NCBI GenBank assembly: GCA_964370815.1
Contig: CAYJKQ010000004.1
Span: 124,001 to 188,000 of the forward strand
Direction: 5' to 3'
DNA: 64,000 nucleotides
Origin: UBA12087 sp964370815
GTDB lineage: Bacteria; Chloroflexota; Anaerolineae; Anaerolineales; Villigracilaceae
The position numbers and the translations under genes were made by a program. Below are positions 1 through 7,596 of the stretch, piece by piece. Within the stretch, counting starts at the first letter, position 1. Every line of letters begins with the position of its first letter. The notes below the pieces were generated by a model. The model saw only the letters and a list, made by a program, of their open reading frames with translations, did not search any database and was not told where the DNA came from.

Positions 1-150
1 TGCAATAGTGTGCCCCACCATTTGCGGGAAAATAACACTTGCCCGACTCCAGGTGCGAATGACTTTCTTTTCACCATGCTGGTTCATCGCTTCAATTTTC
101 TTCAAGAGTTTCGGGTCAATAAATGGCCCTTTTTTCAACGATCTTGACAT
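1..150 (-). CDS. rpsS: 30S ribosomal protein S19, N-terminal part (cut by window edge)
   Basis: Reading the minus strand from the ATG at 150 gives 50 codons beginning MSRSLKKGPFIDPKLLKKIE, the standard S19 N-terminus, then a basic stretch ending at the window edge in VGHTIA. S19 binds 16S rRNA in the head of the small subunit. It follows rplB by 34 bases in the S10 operon order L3-L4-L23-L2-S19, as expected. The C-terminal third lies outside the window, so nothing can be said about it. Confidence 0.95.
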   Translation of the reverse strand, partial: MSRSLKKGPFIDPKLLKKIEAMNQHGEKKVIRTWSRASVIFPQMVGHTIA

Positions 151-184
151 ATTTTCGTTCCTCGCTTATCCAACTCTCATCATC

Positions 185-1021
185 TTAGCGCTTGGACTTG
201 CTGCGACGGCGCACAATGTATTTGGTAGTCGCTTTATTCCGGCGTGTCCTGTAACCACGCGTAGGACGACCCCACGGACTCTTCGGACCCGGCATTCCTG
301 TAGGTTGACGGCCTTCACCACCACCATGTGGATGATCTCGAGGTGACATAGCCGTTCCACGAACTGTTGGGCGGATACCCATATGGCGTTTTCGGCCTGC
401 TTTCCCGAGTTTGATATTACTGTGTTCAAGGTTGCCAACCTGGCCAATGGTTGCGTAACATGTCTGACGCACCAGGCGAACTTCACCAGAAGGCATACGG
501 ATCTGGGCATATTCACCCTCTTTGGCCAGCAACTGAGCCGATGTACCGGCTGAGCGAACCAACTGACCACCTTTTCCTTCCTTTAGTTCAAGGTTGTGTA
601 CCATTGTTCCCACGGGGATATTGGAAAGAGGTAAGCTATTTCCAGGTCGGATTTCAACTTGTGAGCCTGATATTACCGTGTCGCCTACTTTTAATCCTAA
701 GGGTGCCAAAATATAATTCTTGACACCATCCGCATAAAAAAGCAGTGCCAGGCGGGCTGTGCGGTTTGGATCATATTCAATTGCTGCTACGCGAGCTGGA
801 ATGTCCCATTTATTACGTTTGAAATCCACGACACGAATAAAACGGCGCACTCCACCACCACGATGGCGAACTGTAACACGTCCATGAACATTTCGACCTC
901 CGTGGCTTTTTCGTAAGATCGTTAGATTACGCTCAGGTTTGGATTTGGTTACTTCTTCAAAACTATAGCCTGTCATACCGCGTTGCCCAGGGGTAATGGG
1001 TTTATATTTTTTTACTGCCAT
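185..1021 (-). CDS. rplB: 50S ribosomal protein L2
   Basis: A 278-residue protein of normal L2 length starting MAVKKYKPITPGQRGMTGYS. It has the KSHGGRNVHGRVTVRHRGGG segment typical of the family and, near the C-terminus, the conserved HPHGGGEGR region that contains the histidine close to the peptidyl transferase centre. L2 is a primary 23S rRNA binder needed for subunit association. Its ATG overlaps the stop of rplW by one base (TAATG), indicating translational coupling. The very basic tail (TTKYIVRRRSKSKR) is normal. Confidence 0.98.
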   Translation of the reverse strand: MAVKKYKPITPGQRGMTGYSFEEVTKSKPERNLTILRKSHGGRNVHGRVTVRHRGGGVRRFIRVVDFKRNKWDIPARVAAIEYDPNRTARLALLFYADGVKNYILAPLGLKVGDTVISGSQVEIRPGNSLPLSNIPVGTMVHNLELKEGKGGQLVRSAGTSAQLLAKEGEYAQIRMPSGEVRLVRQTCYATIGQVGNLEHSNIKLGKAGRKRHMGIRPTVRGTAMSPRDHPHGGGEGRQPTGMPGPKSPWGRPTRGYRTRRNKATTKYIVRRRSKSKR

Positions 1022-1323
1022 TATTGCACCCCTTCAAACATTTCCAGCGTATCACCCTCTGCCAGCGTAACGATGGCTTTTTTATAACCTGCGACACGTA
1101 CCAATAGACGACGGCTACGAGCACGTCGACTGCGCTTTGCGGGTGTATTAATTATATTCACACGTACCACGCTGACGTCGAACAGTGTTTCAATCGCATC
1201 TTTTACCATCACTTTGGTTGCCTCTTTGGCTACTTCAAAAGTAAACTGGTGCAGTTTTCCAGATTGATAATTCGACTTTTCGGTAATCAACGGGCGGCGA
1301 AGCACATCATAAACTGTAATCAT
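1021..1323 (-). CDS. rplW: 50S ribosomal protein L23
   Basis: A 100-residue protein starting MITVYDVLRRPLITEKSNYQ, the L23 signature (RPxxTEKS), followed by the two-stranded basic loop rich in Arg (RSRRARSRR) that contacts 23S rRNA domain III. L23 forms part of the polypeptide exit-tunnel rim and docks trigger factor and SRP. The reading frame ends inside the rplB start codon. Only nine bases separate it from rplD. Nothing unusual is visible. Confidence 0.97.
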   Translation of the reverse strand: MITVYDVLRRPLITEKSNYQSGKLHQFTFEVAKEATKVMVKDAIETLFDVSVVRVNIINTPAKRSRRARSRRLLVRVAGYKKAIVTLAEGDTLEMFEGVQ

Positions 1324-1332
1324 GCTAGCCTC

Positions 1333-1962
1333 CTACACCAAATAAGTTTTCAGAACATCCAATGCTTTGAGAGGCATTATCAGCTTATCGTATTTGAAAA
1401 GATCACGAATATTCAGGTAACTTGCCATCAAAATTTTTGCATCGGGTAAATTATTGGTAGAGCGGGATACAATATCATAATTTGTATCTTTTTCAGGGAC
1501 CAAGAGAAGTGCACTTGCATCACCAACCAAACGGTTTAATGCCTGAGCCATCAAGCGTGTTTTTGGTTCCGGAAGTGTTAATTCATCAACAACAATCACA
1601 CCAGCATCAATAGCCTTAGCCGAAAGAGCTGAACGCAATGCATTCCTGCGCATTTGCCTTGGCATATGCATGGTGTACTTGCGTGGGCGTGGTGTGTGGA
1701 TCTTGCCACCACCTACCCACTGGGCTGAACGGGTGGATCCCTGTCGAGCACGACCTGTTCCCTTTTGCTTCCACGGTTTACGTCCGCCACCAGAAACTTC
1801 ACTGCGGGTTTTTGTCTTGTGTGTTCCCAGGCGTGCATTTGCCAACTGCATAAGAAGTGCCTGGTGCATCAAGTCTATATTAACTTGGGTTTCAAAGATC
1901 TCAGCAGGTAATTCAACCGTGCTGACCTTATCTCCCATCATGTTGAAAACATCTACCTTCAT
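1333..1962 (-). CDS. rplD: 50S ribosomal protein L4
   Basis: L4 of about 209 residues. The frame is open from a TTG at 1986, but the ATG at 1962 (MKVDVFNMMGDKVSTVELP) is preferred because a GGGAG Shine-Dalgarno lies about ten bases upstream and because L4 proteins normally begin with a short strand of this kind. The central loop GGGRKPWKQKGTGRARQGS, which reaches into the exit tunnel, is intact. In E. coli L4 is also the autogenous repressor of the S10 operon; whether that holds here cannot be seen. Confidence 0.96.
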   Translation of the reverse strand: MKVDVFNMMGDKVSTVELPAEIFETQVNIDLMHQALLMQLANARLGTHKTKTRSEVSGGGRKPWKQKGTGRARQGSTRSAQWVGGGKIHTPRPRKYTMHMPRQMRRNALRSALSAKAIDAGVIVVDELTLPEPKTRLMAQALNRLVGDASALLLVPEKDTNYDIVSRSTNNLPDAKILMASYLNIRDLFKYDKLIMPLKALDVLKTYLV

Positions 1963-1991
1963 TGTGTGTGTGCTCCCATCAAACAACGCAA

Positions 1992-2621
1992 CTATTGCTT
2001 GCGTGCATCTTTGATCAATACCAGGCCGCCACGCGGACCGGGAACTGCGCCATTAACACCGAGTAGATTTCGCTCAGCATCAACAAGCACAACCTTTAAT
2101 CCCTGCGAAGTCACTCGCTCTGTACCCATATGACCTGGTCTACGAGAACCTTTGTACACACGTCCGGGAGTTGTACCTGCACCGTTGGAACCTGGAGCAC
2201 GATGGCGATCAGATTGACCATGTGTCTTAGGACCGCCCGCGAAATGGTAGCGTTTTACAGCACCTGCGAAACCCTTACCTTTACTGGTTCCAACAACATC
2301 CACACGCTCTCCAAGTCCAAAGATATCTACCTTGAACTTATCGCCTACCTTGACTTCAGATGATTTAATTTCAAACTCACGTAAAAAGCGTAGCGGAGGT
2401 AACTCGTTTTTCTTCAGGTGACCCAATGTTCCACCTGTCAGGCGTTTGGGGTTGGCCTCATTAAATCCGAGTTGTACAGCAGCATAGCCATCTTTTTCTG
2501 GAAGGCGAACCTGTGTAACATAACAAGGCCCAGCCTCGATGATTGTTACAGGATAAGCAACACCTGCTTCATCGAAAATCTGGGTCATACCGATTTTCTT
2601 GCCAATCAGCCCTTTCAACAT
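1992..2621 (-). CDS. rplC: 50S ribosomal protein L3
   Basis: A 209-residue protein starting MLKGLIGKKIGMTQIFDEAG, the L3 N-terminal signature, with the conserved central loop (FAGGPKTHGQSDRHRAPGS) that approaches the peptidyl transferase centre. L3 is one of the earliest 23S rRNA binding proteins in assembly. An AAGGAGA Shine-Dalgarno lies upstream of the ATG. Unlike the other genes in this cluster it is separated from its upstream neighbour rpsJ by about 200 bases. Confidence 0.97.
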   Translation of the reverse strand: MLKGLIGKKIGMTQIFDEAGVAYPVTIIEAGPCYVTQVRLPEKDGYAAVQLGFNEANPKRLTGGTLGHLKKNELPPLRFLREFEIKSSEVKVGDKFKVDIFGLGERVDVVGTSKGKGFAGAVKRYHFAGGPKTHGQSDRHRAPGSNGAGTTPGRVYKGSRRPGHMGTERVTSQGLKVVLVDAERNLLGVNGAVPGPRGGLVLIKDARKQ

Positions 2622-2820
2622 AATCAGTTGTCTCCTTCAAAAATTTTACGAGACTGTCAGTCTGGGCCAGACTGCATCATCTCAGTTGTAACTCAGTCAA
2701 CCAACCTGTCGCGGCTCTTAATTATTTTTAGGCCTACGTCCAGTATTGTTCTTGAGTTACCCTCATTCAACTATGCCGGTTTACCAAAAACGCCAGTAAG
2801 CCAGCATTGTAACAAACCAG
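2622..2820 (-). promoter_or_regulatory. Long rpsJ-rplC spacer with competing hairpins
   Basis: No gene was found here. This is by far the longest gap in an otherwise tightly packed ribosomal operon. Near the rplC end, 2658-2674 is an almost perfect inverted repeat (CAGTCTGG, one base, CCAGACTG). It shares bases with an alternative hairpin at 2651-2663 (AGACT, three bases, AGTCT). The two cannot form together and lie about 20 bases from the rplC ribosome binding site. A regulatory or processing role is inference. Confidence 0.4.
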
Positions 2821-3129
2821 TTATATTTTAATTTCGATGTCCACACCAGCCGGTAAATTGAGACGCATAAGCATATCAATCGTCTTTGAGTCTGGATCAA
2901 TCACATCGATCAGACGATTATGAGTACGGACTTCGAAGTGCTCATGGGAGTCTTTATCAATGAATGGTGAACGTCGTATTGTAAACCTTTCTTTCTTTGT
3001 TGGCAAGGGTACAGGACCAACAACTTGTGCACCGCTGCGCTCGGCTGTATCAACAATTCGTTTTACAGATTGATCAAGCACACGGTGATCGTACGCTTTA
3101 AGTCGGATGCGAATTTTTTGTTTGGTCAT
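2821..3129 (-). CDS. rpsJ: 30S ribosomal protein S10 / NusE
   Basis: A 102-residue protein starting MTKQKIRIRLKAYDHRVLDQ, the classical S10 beginning, with the middle region (GPVPLPTKKERFTIRRSPF) of the conserved rRNA-binding loop. S10 acts in the 30S head and, as NusE, in transcription antitermination and coupling. It sits nine bases downstream of tuf and is the first gene of the S10 part of the joined str-S10 operon. Length and sequence are normal. Confidence 0.98.
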   Translation of the reverse strand: MTKQKIRIRLKAYDHRVLDQSVKRIVDTAERSGAQVVGPVPLPTKKERFTIRRSPFIDKDSHEHFEVRTHNRLIDVIDPDSKTIDMLMRLNLPAGVDIEIKI

Positions 3130-3138
3130 TCAAACACC

Positions 3139-4341
3139 TTATTCTAGAATCTTGGTGACCACACCAGCGCCGACGGTCAGACCGCCTTCACGGATGGCAA
3201 AGTTTTGTCCCTGTTCCAGGGCGATCGGCACGATCAGCTCAACCGTCAGGTTGATATCATCCCCCGGCATTACCATTTCCACGCCCTCGGGCAGCGCAAT
3301 GTTTCCGGTCACATCGATGGTCTTGATATAGAACTGCGGTCGGTATCCTGTAAAGAATGCCTTGTGCCGTCCACCTTCTTCTTTCTTCAACACATAGACC
3401 TGCGCCAGGAATTTCTTGTGCGGTGTGATCGAGCCAGGTTTGGCTATCACCATGCCGCGCTCCACGTCTGTGCGCTCGATGCCGCGCAGTAACAATCCCA
3501 GGTTATCGCCTGCCATGCCCTGATCCAACAACTTGTGGAACATTTCCACGCCTGTCACGACCGTCGACATGCTCTTGTCGCGCAGCCCTACGATCTCTGC
3601 CGGGTCTCCTACCTTGACGATGCCCCGATCCATGCGACCCGTCACCACTGTGCCGCGTCCCTTGATCGAGAAGACATCTTCGATCGCCATCATGAATGGC
3701 TTGTCGGTCTCACGCACCGGCTCAGGTATGTACTCATCCACCACCCGCAGAAGTTCCCGTATGCTGGCATATTCCGGCGCATCCGGGTCGGTGCTGGTGC
3801 TCTCCAGTGCTTTCAAGGCTGAGCCGCGCACGATCGGAATCGTATCCCCGGGAAAATTGTAGCTGGTCAATAGCTCGCGCAGTTCCAATTCCACCAGTTC
3901 CAATAATTCCGGATCATCCATCTGGTCGATCTTGTTCAGATATACCACGATGCTGGGTACTTCCACCTGGCGTGCCAACAGTACGTGCTCCCGGGTCTGC
4001 GGCATGGGTCCGTCCGGCGCTGCCACCACCAGGATGGCTCCGTCTACCTGCGCCGCTCCTGTGATCATGTTCTTGATATAGTCACGGTGCCCCGGCATAT
4101 CCACATGTGCATAGTGCCGTTTATCGGTCTCGTATTCCACGTGCGCTATGTTGATCGTTATGCCGCGCGCTTTTTCTTCCGGCGCATTATCGATCTGGTC
4201 ATACGCTTTGAATGTCGCTTTCCCTAAAAACTGCGATACTTTCGTGATGGCAGCCGTCAGGGTCGTCTTACCGTGGTCGATGTGCCCCATCGTCCCTACG
4301 TTCACATGCGGTTTCGTTCGTTCATATTTCTGCTTCGCCAT
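3139..4341 (-). CDS. tuf: Elongation factor Tu
   Basis: A 400-residue EF-Tu. Visible parts are the P-loop GHIDHGKTT, the switch I region with RGITIN, the G3 motif DMPGH followed by RDYIKNM, the G4 motif NKID, and the domain 2 and 3 beta barrels. It delivers aminoacyl-tRNA to the ribosomal A site using GTP. The catalytic His of PGH is present, but the usual CPGHADY reads MPGHRDY and NKVD reads NKID. The gene is clearly more G+C-rich at third codon positions than fusA and rpsJ on either side, as often seen for very highly expressed or gene-converted tuf copies. Confidence 0.98.
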   Translation of the reverse strand: MAKQKYERTKPHVNVGTMGHIDHGKTTLTAAITKVSQFLGKATFKAYDQIDNAPEEKARGITINIAHVEYETDKRHYAHVDMPGHRDYIKNMITGAAQVDGAILVVAAPDGPMPQTREHVLLARQVEVPSIVVYLNKIDQMDDPELLELVELELRELLTSYNFPGDTIPIVRGSALKALESTSTDPDAPEYASIRELLRVVDEYIPEPVRETDKPFMMAIEDVFSIKGRGTVVTGRMDRGIVKVGDPAEIVGLRDKSMSTVVTGVEMFHKLLDQGMAGDNLGLLLRGIERTDVERGMVIAKPGSITPHKKFLAQVYVLKKEEGGRHKAFFTGYRPQFYIKTIDVTGNIALPEGVEMVMPGDDINLTVELIVPIALEQGQNFAIREGGLTVGAGVVTKILE

Positions 4342-4383
4342 AATTGCAATCTCCTCTATGGATACTGAAAAGATAGATACAAT

Positions 4384-6453
4384 CTAATTTCTAAGAATTT
4401 CTTGAGCAACGGATTCGGAAACTGGTGCATAGTGATCAAACTCCATTGAAAATACACCACGTCCTTGCGTCCCTGATCGTAGATCTGTTGCATATCCAAA
4501 CATTTCTGCCAGGGGTAGCATGGCATTAACTGCTTGTGCATTTCCGGGACGCATTTCCATTCCCTGGATCTCTGCCCGACGGCCATTTAAATTTCCAATA
4601 ATGTCGCCAATATATTCTTCCGGTACGATAACTTCCACTTTCATAACCGGTTCCAGTAGAACTGGCCCGCCTTTCTGAACACCTTCTTTGAAGGCAAATA
4701 TTGCAGCCATCTTGAAAGCCATATCGCTTGAGTCTACTTCATGAAATGAACCATCGATCAGGGTTACTTTCAAATCCACGACCGGATATCCAGCCAACAC
4801 ACCACTTTCGGATGCTTCGCGTATTCCCTTTTCTACAGCAGGGATATATTCACGTGGAATACTACCACCTACAATTTTATTCTCAAAAACAACTCCACTA
4901 CCTCGCTCGCCAGGATCTATGGAAATGACTACATGACCATACTGACCATGTCCGCCTGATTGCTTGGCATATTTGTAGTTCATTTCTGGAACTCTCCGTG
5001 AAATAGATTCCCGGTAGGCGACACGTGGTCTCCCAACATTAGCCTGGACACGGAACTCACGGAGCATTCGATCGACAAGAACATCCAAATGGAGTTCGCC
5101 CATACCAGAGATGATGGTTTGACCGGTGGTTTCATCCGAGCGTACCCTGAAAGTTGGATCTTCCTCCGACAGTTTCTTAAGAGCTTCAGCCATCCGGTCC
5201 TGATCGACCATCGTTTTTGGTTCAATTGCAATTGAAATAACTGGCTCAGGGAAACTGATATTTTCGAGGACAACCATTTTATTATCACAGAGGGTGTCGC
5301 CAGTAAATGTTTCTTTGAGACCCAATACTGCACAAATATCACCCGCTCGCACTTCGGTTACATCCTCCCTGCGATCTGCATACATTCGAATCAGGCGACC
5401 AATACGTTCCCGCTTGCCTTTGGTCGAATTGTTAACTGTTTGACCTTGTGATAAGGTACCTGAGTAAACTCTAAAATATGCAAGGCGACCGACATAGGGA
5501 TCTGTAACAATTTTAAAAACCAGGGCACTCAAGGGAGCATCATCTTCTGGTGGAAGGACTACTTCTTCATCCTTATTCGGATCAATTCCTTTTATCGAAG
5601 GAACATCTTCGGGTGATGGTAAATAATCTATGACTGCATCCAGTATTAATTGAACACCTTTATTCCGAAGAGAGCTCCCACAAAATATAGCTGTCGCTTT
5701 GTTATTGATGATCGCATTCCTCAATGCGGATTTTAATTCAGGAATATCGATATGCTCGCCTTCAAGATATTTAACGGTCAGCTCATCATTTAACTCTGCA
5801 ATTCTTTCAACCATTGTGTTTCGAGCTTCTTCTGCACGGGTTTTTAGATCAGCAGGGATATCAGTTTCCCGTGGCTCACGACCAAGTTCATCTTCCCAAT
5901 ATATGGCTTTCATTATTAATAGATCAACGACACCTTTAAATGATGATTCGCTGCCTATTGGTAATTGCATGGGGATCGGGTTGGCACCAAGACGTTGGTG
6001 GATGGAATCAATTGTGCGTTCAAACGAAGCACCTATCCGATCCATTTTATTGACAAAACAGATCCGAGGCACTCCATAACGATCAGCCTGCCGCCAAACT
6101 GTTTCGCTTTGTGGCTCAACACCTTGAACAGCATCAAAAACAACCACTCCGCCATCCAGAACGCGGAGAGAGCGTTGCACTTCTGCTGTAAAATCGATGT
6201 GGCCTGGAGTATCAATAATATTGATTTGATACCCTTTCCATTCTGCAGAAACCGCTGCTGAGACAATGGTGATACCACGTTCGCGTTCCTGGGCCATCCA
6301 GTCAGTGACTGTTGTTCCATCATCCACTGAACCTATTCGGTGAGTCTTGCCTGTATAAAAAAGGATTCGCTCAGTTGTGGTGGTTTTACCAGCATCAATA
6401 TGAGCTATGATCCCAATATTTCTATACTTGTCCAGCGGGTGCGAACGCGCCAT
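4384..6453 (-). CDS. fusA: Elongation factor G
   Basis: A 689-residue translocase GTPase. It opens with MARSHPLDKYRNIGIIAHID followed by the P-loop AHIDAGKTTTTER, then RGITIVSAA (switch I), DTPGHIDF (G3) and NKMD (G4), with domains II to V in normal order. EF-G moves tRNA-mRNA through the ribosome and recycles it with RRF. It is transcribed between rpsG and tuf as in most bacteria, with 40 and 42 base spacers. An AAGG Shine-Dalgarno precedes the ATG. The length is typical of a housekeeping EF-G and there is no sign that this is the divergent paralogue. Confidence 0.98.
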   Translation of the reverse strand: MARSHPLDKYRNIGIIAHIDAGKTTTTERILFYTGKTHRIGSVDDGTTVTDWMAQERERGITIVSAAVSAEWKGYQINIIDTPGHIDFTAEVQRSLRVLDGGVVVFDAVQGVEPQSETVWRQADRYGVPRICFVNKMDRIGASFERTIDSIHQRLGANPIPMQLPIGSESSFKGVVDLLIMKAIYWEDELGREPRETDIPADLKTRAEEARNTMVERIAELNDELTVKYLEGEHIDIPELKSALRNAIINNKATAIFCGSSLRNKGVQLILDAVIDYLPSPEDVPSIKGIDPNKDEEVVLPPEDDAPLSALVFKIVTDPYVGRLAYFRVYSGTLSQGQTVNNSTKGKRERIGRLIRMYADRREDVTEVRAGDICAVLGLKETFTGDTLCDNKMVVLENISFPEPVISIAIEPKTMVDQDRMAEALKKLSEEDPTFRVRSDETTGQTIISGMGELHLDVLVDRMLREFRVQANVGRPRVAYRESISRRVPEMNYKYAKQSGGHGQYGHVVISIDPGERGSGVVFENKIVGGSIPREYIPAVEKGIREASESGVLAGYPVVDLKVTLIDGSFHEVDSSDMAFKMAAIFAFKEGVQKGGPVLLEPVMKVEVIVPEEYIGDIIGNLNGRRAEIQGMEMRPGNAQAVNAMLPLAEMFGYATDLRSGTQGRGVFSMEFDHYAPVSESVAQEILRN

Positions 6454-6493
6454 TACTAATTACCTTTATTAAAGTGCAAATGTGAAATTTGGA

Positions 6494-6964
6494 CTAAGCA
6501 CGAAAGTGCGAGAAAGCCCGGTTGGCTTCTGCCATTTTATGGCTTTCTTCCCGCTTGCGAATGGCTGCGCCTTCATTCTTGGCAGCATCCATTAACTCAT
6601 CTGCTAATTTTTCTGAAAAAGTTTTCCCGCTTCTAGCACGTGCAGCAGCAAGGATCCAACGAATCGCCAAGGCTGTACGTCGGTAGGTTGGTACTTCCAT
6701 GGGTATTTGATAAGTGGAACCACCCACACGTCGAGGTCGAACTTCCATGACCGGAGCCACATTTCTCATTGCAGAATCAAAAACTTCAACCGGATTTTTT
6801 CCATCAGATCTCTTGCTGATCAGATCCATTGTGTCATACACCAGATGCGTGGCAACACTTTTCTTGCCACGGCTCATGATGTGGTGAATCATAACCTGCA
6901 GAGTTACATTGTTATAACGAATGTCGGGAAGGGTCTTACGTTTTTCGGGTTTTGAACGACGCAT
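6494..6964 (-). CDS. rpsG: 30S ribosomal protein S7
   Basis: A 156-residue S7 starting MRRSKPEKRKTLPDIRYNNV, with the conserved segment VRPRRVGGSTYQIPMEV and a C-terminal AFSHFRA tail. S7 initiates assembly of the 30S head and lines the E site. In E. coli it represses its own operon by binding the rpsL-rpsG junction. Here that junction is only 36 bases, and the Shine-Dalgarno GATGGAG lies directly before the ATG. Confidence 0.98.
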   Translation of the reverse strand: MRRSKPEKRKTLPDIRYNNVTLQVMIHHIMSRGKKSVATHLVYDTMDLISKRSDGKNPVEVFDSAMRNVAPVMEVRPRRVGGSTYQIPMEVPTYRRTALAIRWILAAARARSGKTFSEKLADELMDAAKNEGAAIRKREESHKMAEANRAFSHFRA

Positions 6965-7000
6965 GCCAGCACTCCATCTTTTCTATTACTAACTAAACTA

Positions 7001-7417
7001 TTATTTCGGGCGTTTAGCGCCGTACTTTGAACGAGATTGCTTACGCTTTGCAACACCTGTTGTGTCCAAAGAACCACGCACAATGTGATAGCGCACACCT
7101 GGAAGATCTTTTACACGACCGCCGCGAACCAGTACCACTGAGTGTTCTTGAAGTTGGTGACCCTCTCCTGGAATATAAGCTGTGACTTCAAGACCGTTGG
7201 TAAGTCGAACACGGGCGATCTTGCGCAAAGCGGAATTCGGCTTCTTGGGGGTCATTGTCCGCACAACTGTGCATACACCGCGCTTCTGGGGTGCCCCACC
7301 TTCCTGGCGTACCCGGCGTTGTTTATTTGAATTTAAGGTATACATCAAAGCCGGAGCCTTGCTCTTGACTTTTTTAGTTTTACGACCTTTGCGGATCAAT
7401 TGATTAATAGTGGGCAC
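7001..7417 (-). CDS. rpsL: 30S ribosomal protein S12
   Basis: S12 of 138 residues. The frame is open upstream to 7447, but the start is taken as the GTG at 7417 (MPTINQLIRKGRKTKKVKSK) because a GGAGG box lies five to six bases before it and S12 universally begins with this sequence. The decoding-site loop TPKKPNSALRK contains the wild-type lysines whose change gives streptomycin resistance. The loop GHQLQEHSVVLVRGGRVKDL is also intact. It is the first gene of the str operon and has its own promoter just behind rpoB. Confidence 0.97.
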   Translation of the reverse strand: MPTINQLIRKGRKTKKVKSKAPALMYTLNSNKQRRVRQEGGAPQKRGVCTVVRTMTPKKPNSALRKIARVRLTNGLEVTAYIPGEGHQLQEHSVVLVRGGRVKDLPGVRYHIVRGSLDTTGVAKRKQSRSKYGAKRPK

Positions 7418-7468
7418 TTTCGCCTCCGGGCAAGATTTCGATAACAATTAATAATTTTCAATAAGTAA

Positions 7469-7498
7469 GGCCATCAACCTAAACGACCTGTGATGGCC
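7469..7498 (-). promoter_or_regulatory. Leader hairpin of the rpsL operon
   Basis: An inverted repeat GGCCATCA...TGATGGCC (8-bp arms, 14-base loop) lies in the leader between the rpsL promoter and its GTG start. No run of T follows on the minus strand, so it is not a simple intrinsic terminator. It could be a ribosomal-protein binding or mRNA-stabilising structure. Function is inference. Confidence 0.45.
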
Positions 7499-7558
7499 TC
7501 AACTTTGTAATAGACATTGGGGAGTGTAAACCAACATCCCTTTAGGCAACGAATGTGT

Positions 7559-7588
7559 ATTTTATCATACCGGTTATAAATCCGTCAA
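7559..7588 (-). promoter_or_regulatory. Sigma70-type promoter of the str-S10 operon
   Basis: On the minus strand TTGACG (7583-7588) and TAAAAT (7559-7564) are separated by 18 bases; a GATAAA reading would give 16. The -35 box begins only nine bases after the rpoB stop, so rpsL transcription can start independently of rpoB. It predicts a leader of roughly 130 bases. Confidence 0.65.
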
Positions 7589-7596
7589 GGAAAAAA

